This document shows positions 24,306-34,829 of a DNA stretch of 64,000 nt, one piece after another. The stretch's first letter is position 1; every line of letters begins with the position of its first letter. The notes beneath the pieces were generated by a model. The model ran no database searches. It saw only the letters and a program-made list of their open reading frames with translations, and was not told the DNA's origin. Source of the DNA: Rhizophlyctis rosea. Lineage: Eukaryota; Chytridiomycota; Chytridiomycetes; Rhizophlyctidales; Rhizophlyctidaceae. A program made the position numbers and the translations under genes. The DNA is taken from positions 42,338 to 106,337 of the forward strand of contig JADGJC010000131.1 of NCBI GenBank assembly GCA_027596075.1, read 5' to 3'.

Positions 24306-25297
24306 CTAACGGATTGCAGGACGCTTCGGGGTGAAGGTCCGCATGCAAATATCTATAAGAGTTTTGAACACTTCCGGCGGTACATTTGACGCTTCTTCTG
24401 GATGAACCTTCATCCAACAATCAACAAAGGTGATGAGGTTCAACGTACAGCCACAGTTGCCGTAAACATTCTGCTCAAGGTACTTCTCTATATATGCCCC
24501 CTCAACAACCTTGACCAAAGTGCTAGCATCACGAATGATCATTGCGCAATTCTGCATATATTCTGAGAAGTGCTCAGGCAGTGCATACCCTTTGCCGCCG
24601 TAGTTGGCAGCCTGCCCTGAGGGTGCAAGTGCTTCTGGATCGTCCCGGAGATATTTGGACAAGAGGGGAATGATTGCTTCGTTTAAGGGGTTCAGGCTGG
24701 CGAGTTCTATGTTGCTGAACCAGTCTTGTTTGGTTTGCCAAGTTAGGGACTCGAACCTCTGCACGAAGGCATCACTCAAATCTGTGATTCCTCGCCGGAT
24801 GAGGAGATAGTCAAGGGCTTTGTACAGGTTGATGACGAAGTTGACAGTTGTAAGCTGGCGGGTGGATAACAGACACCAACGAGCACATTATTAACTCAGA
24901 TGACGTCAGACATATGCACATGAACGACACAAACCTCCGGCAAAGTGTCAGAATACATACACTGAAGGACGGCCTTGAAGCCGTCAACCGTTACAGGAGT
25001 GTCGCTCAGGTCTATCTCCTGCGTTGCCGCTTCTCTCCAAAAGGTCTTGCCGTCTGAGCCCGAAAGCATAGCACTGAAGTATTCCGAACGTGCAATGATG
25101 ATGGCCTTATGAGCGTGGAACTTCTCGTAACCAATGGTGATAGTGACATCCGCTCCATCGCCAGTGTGCAACAGTTGGAGAAGGGCGGCTGGTAGGGGTT
25201 TGGTAGATGGAGGACTCGGAGGAGTTGTGACTGTCATGGTACTTTTGAGGGTTCGTAAAACTTTCATAATGGCGCTGCTGAAATTGGGAGAGGCCAT
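24306..25297 (-). CDS. BTB/POZ domain protein, cluster copy 1
   Basis: Exons 24935-25297 and 24306-24854; 303 residues. The BTB/POZ domain occupies about residues 37-125: GDGADVTITIGYEKFHAHKA, then IIIARSEYFSAMLSG, EIDLSDTPVTVDGFKAVLQ and CMYSDTLPE. BTB domains dimerise and often recruit Cullin-3, but no Kelch, MATH or zinc-finger partner is visible. The C-terminal ~180 residues form a helical region with FVDCWMKVHPEEASNVPPE. The single intron falls directly after LPE in all three cluster copies, showing common descent. The start chosen (25297) has an A at -3; a Met 10 residues in is an alternative. This copy lies on the opposite strand from copies 2 and 3. Confidence 0.85.
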
Positions 25298-26028
25298 TTG
25301 CGATTTGTTCGGAAACGATGGGGGAAGGGAGGGAGAATTCAGTGGAAGAGGGAAAGGACTGCGAAGGGCAATCAACAGATTCGCCAGCGATGGCCGCCGC
25401 AAATCTGATTTGTACCAAACATTGTCCATCAATTGCATCAGCTTACGTTGATCCTGTCTGATACATTGGCTAACGTAAACACATGATGGGGCTGCTGACG
25501 TGCAAGTACAAGTTGTGTTGGAGGTGGGGTTGGCTGTCGATTCAGGAGAAGATCTCAAACTAGGGAAACCTCAGCAATGAAGCTGAAAGTGCAATCTTTG
25601 AGAGAAAGCAAGATCGACCCGAAGGCATTGCGAAATGGGTATGCCCTCACTTGAACTGGGCGTACGATGTGGAGCCATGCACAGAACTTCAGTAATGGAT
25701 GGAAGAGCTACGACAGAGTGGCAGCTCATGCACGTATGACTTCATGGGTTTCAGGTATGCGACATCGCCTGAACTCATGATGCGGCCCATGATGCGTTTC
25801 ACAATTCCATTGCATTCCCTACCGCCTTATGATCATGTGAGGCATTCTTGTTTCACACCATTGTCGAATTGGTAAGCCAACAAGAAGAAACCGTCCCCTT
25901 CGTATACATATCAATCGTTCAGTTTCGTGCGCCCTCCTCTTCCATTCTTCCATCCTTGATTTGCTCTCGTTCCCACTTTCTGTCGCTCACAAGTCAGAAC
26001 AACACAATTTTAGGTCTGCACCTTGGTC

Positions 26029-26995
26029 ATGTCAACTTTGCGCATGCTCAACTCCGACAGCCAAAAAGGAATGGAAGACCCTCCCCCAAGGCATAAGTCC
26101 GACGCAACCCTATCACCCGTTCTCGCCTCATTGCATCAACCTCTCCAGACAGGCGACGGTGCAGACGTCACTATCATCATTGGTCCCAAATCATTCAAAG
26201 CTCACAAAAGTATCCTCATCGCCCGCTCTGAATATTTCAAGGCTATGCTGCTCAACTCCACCTGGCAAGAAGCAAGCACAAATGAGATCAACCTCACCGA
26301 TAGACCAGTCTCAGCGCAGAGCTTCAAACTGGTTCTTGAGTATATGTACTCGGCCTCCTTGCCGGAAGTAGGTATTGTGGTGATTGGGTATTCATTGTGG
26401 TACCAAATCACTAACCTTGAATACCTATTTCAGCTCACAGAGTCCACCTCAGTTGACTTTTTTATCAGCCTTCACCAGGCTCTCGATTACCTCCTCGTAC
26501 CCACCGGCGTGAAAGACTTGGCTGCGGCATTCGCCAATCTCTTTTGCAAAGCTTCCCTGGGACATCATCCATCAATGGTTCAAGAACACCGACCTTCCCA
26601 ACCTCGCCCCTTTCATGGACGCGATTGTCCCCATCCTGTCCGAGTGGCTCAGATATGGAAGGCCACCGCCCGATGACGTACCAGGATCAGTCATGCATGG
26701 ATTGTACAAGTATATAGAAAACGCTTATCTTGAAGAGCTTGAGAACTACGCAAGGCTGGTCCGTGACCCCACTCTTCTGATGAAGATTGCTGAGTTGGCA
26801 TGGATGGGCAAAGATAGGACTGATTACTATGGTTACACCCGTGGGATTGAAGGGAACGTGGGGAAATTCATCAACCTCATGCACAGGTGGAGGAAACATC
26901 ATCCTAGTGAAGCTTGTGGTGTTCAACCTGAGATTTTTCACAAGTTCTTAGACCTTTGCCGCTTGTCTCTTGGCGGTTCGGTGACAGAAGATTGA
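26029..26995 (+). pseudogene. BTB/POZ domain protein, cluster copy 2, frameshifted
   Basis: Exon 1 is 26029-26367 and exon 2 is 26434-26995. The BTB domain is complete: GDGADVTIIIGPKSFKAHKS, IARSEYFKAMLL, EINLTDRPVSAQSFKLVLEY, YSASLPE. After ANLF in exon 2 the frame breaks: a T-run (TTTT, 26542-26545) has one base too many compared with what the next frame and copy 3 need. The homologous continuation (KLPWDIIHQWFKNTD, then FMDAIVPILSEWLRYG) resumes in the following frame and runs cleanly to a stop at 26995. Read as it stands, the protein would end after 47 foreign residues. Everything else is undamaged, so either the inactivation is very recent or this is a homopolymer sequencing error. No restored product is asserted. 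Confidence 0.8.
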
Positions 26996-27613
26996 TAGCA
27001 ATAGTTTCACCAAGCTTGATCACTAGCACCGTCGCGTAGTCTAGATTGTAGTGTAGCTTAAGCAGTTGTAACTATTTCAAGGCAAATCGTGAGCAAGTGC
27101 AGAAGCAGTTGAACTGGGCCTCACGCGAAGTGTAGGATTTTGGGCCGGACGGACTGGAAATCTGACGGTTGGGGATGGTTAGGATGAGACCCAGAGGATA
27201 TGATACACTATAGTCTTGTGAGATATAGTGAACTCTATGTTTCGGATATTGATATGCAAAGATTTCAGAGAATGCTCCGGAGCATACGGCGTACGCGTTG
27301 TATGTACCGACGGCAACGGTATTCAAGACAAGATCAAGTGGGAGAACAAGACAAAACCAAGTAAACCGATTTCCGGTTTCCACTGTTTCCACTGTTATGC
27401 AAAAAGCCCTTATTGAGTGAGCGTACTTGGAAAGGATAGAGATGGGCACGGACCTAATTTTAGATGAATTCCGTCATCTTTCGAGGTGATCAATTTGATT
27501 TTTGGGGGTTAGATTGGTCGACACCCGACAGGCTTTTTTGCCCAACTCAGAGCAGCTTCTTTCTTTCCTCCGTTGCTCAAATATTTCCCTCCCTTTCATT
27601 CCTCCCTGCCAGC

Positions 27614-28665
27614 ATGACTTCAAAAGTTTCCCCAAGCTATCTTCCAAATACAGCTGAAGAACCTCCCCGCCCCATGTCTACCAAAGTCCTACCAAAATTG
27701 TCGTCCTCACTGCTCCAGCTCCTTCAGAGTGGTGATGGAGCGGACATCACCATAACCATAGGCACAAACAAATTCTCAGCCCACAAAACCATACTCATCG
27801 CTCGATCAGACCACTTCAAAGCCATGTTGCTATCCAGCTCGAAGATCTCTTGGAAAGAAGCATCCACGAGTGAGATAGACCTCACCAATGCACCCGTCTC
27901 CGCCGAAAGCTTCCAGGCCGTACTCGAGTACTTGTACACTGAGAACTTACCTGAGGTTGGTGTAAATTGTCCTGATCAATGTGTTGAGCTCTGGTGGTAT
28001 TCTTAGGGGCCTAGCTCATTATCTTCCACGTCATGCAGCTCACCGAAACCACCACAGTGGATTTCATAATAGGTCTTTATGAGACCCTCGACTACCTCCT
28101 TGTTCCTTCAGGTGTCACGGACCTTACCACCGCGTTTGCCTCCCTATTCCAACAATTACCTTGGCATACCATCCACGACTGGTTCAACAACCCCGAATTC
28201 ACCAAACTCACGTCCTTCACCGAAGCAATCATCCCCATCCTCGCAAAATGGCTCAGAGACGGCCGACGCACCCCCGCGCAATCGACTCCACTCCTGAGCA
28301 AAAATGCGGGCCATACATTCAGGACTTTCGATGCCGGGCTAGTCCCAGCCTTGGGCTTCCCACCATCACAACAGGAAATGCAAAACGTCGCTCAAATCAT
28401 CCATGACCCGAACGTGTTAATGAGGGTTGCAGAACTTGCGTGGATGACGGAGGCTGGATTAAATTTCCAAACTGGCACAAATACCATGAAAGTCATTACT
28501 TTTGTGGACTGTTGGAGGAAGATGCATCCGGATGAGGCGTCGTCGGTGCAGTCAGAGATCTTCAATAAATTGATAGATATATGCATGAGGTCACCTGCAT
28601 CAAACAATCCGGAAGGTACGGGAGGAGAAGGACCATTTAGAAATCGTAGGGGCATTTTCCAGTGA
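27614..28665 (+). CDS. BTB/POZ domain protein, cluster copy 3
   Basis: Exons 27614-27955 and 28039-28665; 322 residues. The BTB domain is GDGADITITIGTNKFSAHKT, ILIARSDHFKAMLLSS, EIDLTNAPVSAESFQAVLEY, YTENLPE. The helical C-terminal region includes LPWHTIHDWFNNPEFTK, AIIPILAKWLRDGRR and FVDCWRKMHPDEASSVQSE, matching copies 1 and 2. The intron is in the same place as in the paralogues, after LPE, phase 0, donor GTTGGT. The start ATG (27614) is the first in a frame that aligns with the paralogues; the open upstream extension from 27464 does not. Intact in this window. Role unknown beyond a likely homo- or hetero-dimerising adaptor. Confidence 0.88.
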
Positions 28666-28916
28666 TGAGATTCTAGCATGTAGGCGGAGCAGGTGGACTT
28701 TGGGTTGAATGAATGTTGCTTCCGCGGTGGCAGTGAGGCTGAAGTTTACGTGAATAGCACACAATCACAGACCAAAAGTACAGACATTGAACACATTAGG
28801 AATGGTAGAGAACTGGAAGATTGTTGGTGCCGACCGATTGTTTTAGGGCAGTACCCAGTTTTACGGAAACCTATACTGACAGACATCTCACATGTTGTGA
28901 GTCTGTAAGGACAAGC

Positions 28917-30113
28917 CTAAGCCCTGAACCCAGTATCCCTTCTGAACTGCCATGACCCTCCATCCTGCCATGTCATTCGGTAGCCCAACACGCCCTCCAC
29001 GAAGGCAATAATCAGAGCAGGAGTCAGTCCATGTTGGTGATTGTACGTGTCCAACTCAAAATGCAACCGATCGAATAGGATGTTGACGCCGAAACAAGAC
29101 TCTTTGAGTGTGATGATTGTTGCTGGAGGCTGGTTTGTGAAGTAGGATTAGATATTGTGTTACAAATGAGGATGCTGACTAAGCCCTGAATGCAGGAGGA
29201 TGGATGTGCCGTACCTTGGTCGTCTTGTTATGATTCGTCTTCACCCATTTCTTGAAATATGCTGCAATGAGCTCAAGAGATGGTTGATGACTGCATTCCA
29301 CAGAAATCTCCTTCCCCGGAGAAGTGTTGTAAATAACCAAGTGGTACGGAGCCCGTTTCATCAGTTCCTCTGGACGCGGAATGGTGTTCAAAGACGGCAA
29401 CGAGTCCAACGATTGAGCAGAACTTGACCGGACGTGGTCGGCAGGCGCTGGTGTTGCGATGCTGAGCATGTCGAATTCAGAAGTATCCAAATCGTCGGAT
29501 GTGTCGACGCTGGTTGAAGTGGTGGCGGACGGGTTGAAGACGCGAAGGAGGTCGTTGTGGAGCTTTGAGAGATAGCTTGGGTCTTTGAATGCGCCGCTCT
29601 TTGGGAGGGTGATTGTGAAATTGTTTTGGGAGTCTGACCAGGTTGTTGAAGAGGTTTCATCTCCGACCTGGATGGGCCCAGAGTCCCTCGCTTAGTCATG
29701 CACCGGCCGATTAGCATTCCCCAACACCATACCCTCACCTCAAGCAACACCCTGACACTCTGCGTCCTCGCAACCCTCTCAAGCATCTGTTCCGTCCACC
29801 CACCCTCATCTTCATTCTCCGCCAACTTCCCAACAAGTCGACACCACTCAACAACAACTTGCGTAATCAAGGGTATGAACGTATCCTTGTCAGCAGCACA
29901 CTCTTGCAACTCGTTCCATAGCAATGGCCATTCCGGCTCAATTTGCACAGGGTAACCGATGATGGCCTTCAGGTCGGTGAAGGCCTTTTGGACGTCAGAC
30001 GTTTCGCTAGTCCATAGGTCGCGGATGTGGACCTTGAGTTTGAGGGGTCTGGAGGGGGTGTGAGGATATCATCTTCGTGTGGGTATGGGGAACATCCTTA
30101 CTTACAGCGTCAT
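28917..30113 (-). CDS. Uncharacterised protein, four exons
   Basis: Exons 30106-30113, 29739-30048, 29215-29667 and 28917-29129, all phases consistent; 327 residues. Exon 1 is only 8 bases (Met-Thr plus two bases), followed by GTAAGT and an acceptor CTCCAG, which gives a protein starting MTLPLKLKVHIRD. The first third is helical with Trp-rich stretches (PEWPLLWNELQE, VVVEWCRLVGKLAE); a Ser/Thr/Asp-rich linker occupies about residues 140-190; the last third has mixed strands (HLVIYNTSPGKEISVECS, ATIITLKESCFGVNILFD) and ends GSWQFRRDTGFRA. No domain recognised. The end of the plus-strand BTB copy 3 is 250 bases away, convergent. Confidence 0.7.
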
Positions 30114-30934
30114 TATTGGTCTGATTAGGGGTTAGAGAAGTAGGAGCGAAGGAGGTGATTCGTATTTCGTAAGGTAAAAGGGTTTTGAAAACCTAGATCT
30201 TGGCAGGGAGACTGTGCAAATTCCGCCTGATACATGAATAGGTTGTGGGGCTGGAGCAGGGGTGACTGGTTTCATGGTGAACACACAGCCCTCTCGAACT
30301 CCGTGAGCCCGTGATGGTTGGTAATTGCTGCACAATACAACCCCATTGAATAGTCGTGTGTTTGTTAGTGGGGCGTGGATATGAATCCACTTCCATGAAG
30401 CTTCCTTCCTTCCGCATCGCCTACCTTGTGGCCGACTGGTGTTCAAATACCGGCAAACAGAGTTGAAAGCGGCTGGGGTTGCTCAACCCCTCCGTTCGCG
30501 CCACGACGCGTGTCCCTCCGAATCCAATTCATTCGGAATATTCGGAGCGCCTCATTACTTCCTCAATCGGTATAATTCAGACACTTGTGTAACATCGGAG
30601 GAGCCATAGCGCCACGCACGCGTCCAAAAGTCTATCGAGTGTTGATCCGAACGTTTCCCTTGGCGGGTGAATACCGGACTCCTCATTGACGGGGTTGGTA
30701 CGGTAGTAAGCAGGGAGTACGCATTTGGTCTAACAGCCTGGAGACTGGGGTGAGCGCATGGACCCGTTGTGGGGCGTGCTGTAATTCACCAATCTGCGTT
30801 CTCAAAGATTGGGGCGTCGAAGGAGGGCTTTTGTATAAAACCACCGTGGTTGGAATGAAAACCCCGGTCTTCACACTCCCACGATCGCATCCATCCCACC
30901 AAATTACTAAACTGCTCGCCCCAGTCTCTCAACA

Positions 30935-32067
30935 ATGACCGTCCTCGAAGTCAAGCAACCCATTGAAAAGCTCCCCCTCGCGGCCCGCAAGAACTGTACG
31001 TACCAATTGCAACGCACTTTATCCCGAACGCAACAGCATTGCTGACTTTACCCCTCAAGTCCGCGACGAATTCGAGAACCAGCGCGCAGACCTTGAGAAG
31101 CAAATCTCCGACCTCCTCGGCGAGCAATGGAAGATCGACATCAACCCCAACCTCATCTACGTCTACGCCGAAAAGGACAGCTGGGGTCAGACAAGCCCAG
31201 GAGACTGCATCAAGGGGTTTGTATGAGAAACCCCACCCCATCCCATCAATCCCTCAACATTAAATCTCACTCTCTAACACCCCAAACAGCTACGTCGAAG
31301 GCGCAATCTACCAACTCAAATACCTCACCGAATCCCACGGCCCCATCCTCGCCCAAGAACTCAACACCCTCGTCTCAACCCACACCTTGACACTGTACCC
31401 CGACCTCGAAAAGAAAAACACCTACTGCGGCGTCGACGTCCACGATGGCGTCCTCCGCCTCCTCTTCGCAGAAGGTAACCTCGGCACCAACACCTCCTAC
31501 GCCCTCGAAAAACTCGAAGCAGCCCTCAACGACGCCTCCAAGGCCACCAACCCCACTTCCCTGTCCTACCGCGTCCGTCTCGGTATCGAACGCGACTGGA
31601 CGCAAAAGTTTGACGCACTCAAGGCTTCGCTTGTTGCGCAAACCCACAATGACTCCCTAGAGCTTGTGCCGAACTTTGAGGCTAATGCAGAGGCGTTGAA
31701 GAACGGCGGCAAGGACGTGCGTGATGACTGGGAAACGAACCTTGGTGATTTTACGAGGCAGTATTTCGAGGGTCTTGAGTGGATTATGAGGGGGAAGGGG
31801 TTCAAGGATGATGATATGTTGTGGGAAGGTTTTGGGGAGGCGGTTGAGAAGGGGAAGGTTGAGTTTAGGGTTGTTGATAAGATTGAGAAGAGTTATGGGG
31901 AGGCTGTTATTGAGGATGGGGTTTTGGTTTTGAAGGTATGTTGATCTTTGATTTCATAGTTGAGATGGGCGGATGATGTGCTGATGTGTGGGTTCTTGCA
32001 GGTGAAGCCCGATACCTTTGGTACCAACATCAGCTACATTGCGGAGAACATTGTGGATCTTTTGTGA
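30935..32067 (+). CDS. Uncharacterised protein with an internal duplication
   Basis: Exons 30935-30995, 31060-31216, 31290-31935 and 32002-32067; 309 residues. Acidic, soluble, no signal peptide or membrane segment. Two segments resemble each other: VDVHDGVLRLLFAEGNLGTN with SYALEKLEAAL at about residues 115-150, and AVIEDGVLVLKVKPDTFGTN with SYIAENIVDLL at the extreme C-terminus. The shared pattern is D-G-V-L-x-L, six or seven residues, G-T-N-x-S-Y, then a short helix. The N-terminal region is a charged helix (RDEFENQRADLEKQISDLLG). Intron donors are GTACGT, GTTTGT and GTATGT. I do not recognise the family. A TATA-like element (tataaaa, about 30834-30840) lies 95 bases upstream of the ATG. 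Confidence 0.78.
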
Positions 32068-32457
32068 TCATACGGTCATCAGATTGTAGATATGACAATA
32101 TAGACATAGATGTTTTCAAATGACTATCGTTATTTGCCCCAAGGTCCTTGACCGAGCTTTGAAAACGTGAAACTTTGGTTATCGTCATGGGGACTGGCTG
32201 ACAGATGCACCACGTTTCAATGCAAGTAGTGTGTGAGCCGCCTCAGCCACAGTTGTGTGGTTTGTTCCACACTACGAACGGCCAAGCATTTTGCATTTCC
32301 ACTCATATGAACGTTTTCACACTTGACCATCTCCTCGAACTTGGTTGCTTTTGACCATTACTCTGGCTTCTGTCCCCATTTCATGACTGGTTAGTGAGTC
32401 CGATAATATCACATCTACTCGTACCTTCCTTTGGTGGAAGTTCCTGCGCTCGGCACC

Positions 32458-33514
32458 ATGTTTAAATCCACCCAGATGCACTGTAAGGTCCAGAGACTCC
32501 CATATGCGCGTCTCTGCACTTTCGTAGCTGACTTGTCACTCCACCCACACCCCACTCGACGCTTCAACGTCAACACTTCCTTTGTTCTCTCCCCGCGCAC
32601 GCGTTTGCACTCCGCCACAACACACTCGTTCAACAACGCTCTCAATGTACAAGCTTCTGAACCTGACGGCTTTGTTCCGTACGAGCTTACAATCCCTCTT
32701 TTGCGGAAAAAGAAGTTTCGACCAGAGGAGGATGAAATAATTCGAGCGGAGGTGACTGCAGCAAAGGTAGAGGGTAGAGTACCGAGATTTAGTTATGTAG
32801 CGGTCTACCTGAAGAGATCGCGCAGTTCTGTCCGGAAGCGGTGGCCATTGATCAATCCAGACCTTCGTCGAGGACGGTTTACACCAGATGAGAACCACAT
32901 CCTTGCATATAGTGTTCGCCGGCAAATGCAGGAAGGTGGCGGGCAGATCTTGTGGGCATTGATAGCTGGTGTTCTACAGCGTCCGGCCAGCCACGTGAAA
33001 GACCGTTGGGTCAACGTGCTCGATGATGGGCTCAAGGTTGGATTATGGACGCAGGAAGAGGATGCCGCCATCGAAGAAACTCAGCTTGAGTCTGGGAAGG
33101 GGTCCCAACAGGGTTTCGAAACGTTGGCATCATGTCGTGAATCCTACATTGAAACGACGGGGGTGGCAGTCGTTTGAGGATGATGTGATCAGGCAGGAGG
33201 TAGCAGAAGCTAGGACGAGTGGGCGCCGTGTAAACTGGAACGAAGTGGCATTTAGGCTTGGGCGGTCACAAAGTTTGGTTCATAACAGATGGTGCAATCA
33301 GCTTGACCCTACGTTGAAGAGGGGCCGATTCACACAAGGGGAGGATGTGGTGTTGAGGGCGTTGAGAAAAGATGGCGCAACTTGGGCCCACATCGGTCGA
33401 ATGATGTGCCGTCGACGGTGGAGTGTAGCCTGCCGATGGGCCGTACTGGAGAATAAGAATCAGGAGTTGCGTGGGGATGGAGGAGGGGGAGGAATGATGG
33501 CCGGATGTAGTTAG
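32458..33514 (+). pseudogene. Myb/SANT-repeat family copy A, internal deletion with frameshift
   Basis: From the ATG at 32458 the protein starts with an Arg-rich, nearly acid-free stretch resembling a mitochondrial presequence, then the family signature VPYELTIPLLRKKKFRPEED. Repeat 1 (KFRPEEDEIIRAEV to WPLINPDLRRG) and repeat 2 (RFTPDENHILAY to VKDRWVNVLDDGLKVG) are complete. Repeat 3 starts LWTQEEDAAIEE, but some 20 residues that paralogues have before LGR are missing, and the frame changes at about 33079-33095; LGRGPNRVSKRWHHVVNPTL then continues in another frame, followed by repeat 4 (GWQSFEDDVIRQEV to VHNRWCNQLDPTLKRG) and a fifth partial repeat to 33514. As read from the start, translation ends at 33177. 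No GT-AG pair explains the break. Confidence 0.8.
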
Positions 33515-34189
33515 CATACAAAGCTGGTAGCACACCCTTTATTCAGTTAGGTGAAACAGGAAGCAGGTGTCGTTAGTACGCATGGCGGGCAACGCAACGC
33601 AGAAATGTGTATAGCTGAAGGTTTTGTTAAGTCAATCGATCGTAAAATGTTATCGAATGTTTGGACCAGATATCGGCAGCAATCAATATCAGCTACATTA
33701 GGGAATGCATAACGGATGCCTGTAATGATGATGATGAATGGCAGCCTGTGCTCGGAGTCTGTACGCGTGTCGAAGCGTCTAGCCACACCAGTTCTGTTCC
33801 GTAGTACTGGTCGGGCGCGGTTAGTTGATGGCTTTGACAAAGGCAGAGAGGCAGTGTAGCAGGCCCACCGATCAGCCGATGTTATGATTCTTATCACCCG
33901 GGCGTTGCAGAAATGAGTGGCGGGGTACACCGTACCACGCGCTGAACCCACGCGCAGTCACCGTCTTACTGTAGCCTCGGATACCGGTAAATCAACGTGA
34001 AATCGATGGGGGTTGGTTGAGTGGGCTGGCAAAGGCACCGCGGCAGCATCGCATCTTGCCCTTTATCTTCTCCCTTGCCACCTCGAAAGTCTTCCACTCA
34101 AATTGCATTGTCAAGTCCTTTGACCCGTGAAATTGTGTACAACCCGCCTCTACATTACCCAAAATCTATATGGGGCTACCCGAAGCGAA

Positions 34190-34480
34190 GTCGACCTGAT
34201 TTGTCTCTGATCTATTCAGACACGCCACAACAAACTTCCACCTCGGCCTACGGCATTCTGCCCCTAGCTGCTCTGACTTCCTCCCCAATTCCCTCATCCT
34301 GCTCAGGCCAATACTTCTCCGTTTCTCGAGCAGAGGAACCGTAAGTTCGTACGGGACGTTTGTTGCTTGTTTGTTGATCACGGTACGATACGGGAAGGAT
34401 GCAGTGTGCAGACTGCTTGGTGGGGAGCAAGAAGTTTGGGGTCGTACGGGTACAAACAGGAAGGAGGCCATGAGTTTCAT
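34190..34480 (-). pseudogene. Myb/SANT-repeat family fragment B
   Basis: A remnant of the N-terminal end of the same family. In one frame it reads VPYELTVPLLEKRR, matching VPYELTIPLLRKKK of copy A. The next piece, KYWPEQDEGIGEEVRAARG, matches KFRPEEDEIIRAEVTAAKV but sits in another frame, and RPRWKFVVACLNRSE follows in the first frame again. So at least two frameshifts lie within 80 bases, and no second repeat follows. It is on the opposite strand to copy A, 0.7 kb away. Confidence 0.75.
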
Positions 34481-34829
34481 TGGGTGAAGCAGCTGTCAGG
34501 TTTGGGTGATATAGACGGCCGCCAACAACGTGGGCAAAAGGAAAGGGCTTCTGGTGATTTGGAAAGCTTTAAAGAAAGGATTGCGGGTGGGAAATGGCAT
34601 TGTGGATGGGGAAGTTGTGAGTGATGTGGGGACAGAGTTTTGAGACCTTCCGTTGATGTTGAGCAATGTAATGAAAAAGTTTTCAGTAAAACGTGTAAAA
34701 AGTGAAGGAAGGCTTCGAGTTGAAAGTGGCAGTGTGTGAAAAGCCTTTTGAATCCAATAATCATCCACTGCGTTCAATAATAGAGCACCCACAACCACCA
34801 CAACCACCACAACCACCCCTCACCAGCCA

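Noticed and set aside
31375..31647. Minus-strand Gly/Val-rich frame
   Set aside because: Antisense to the main exon of the 309-residue orphan gene.
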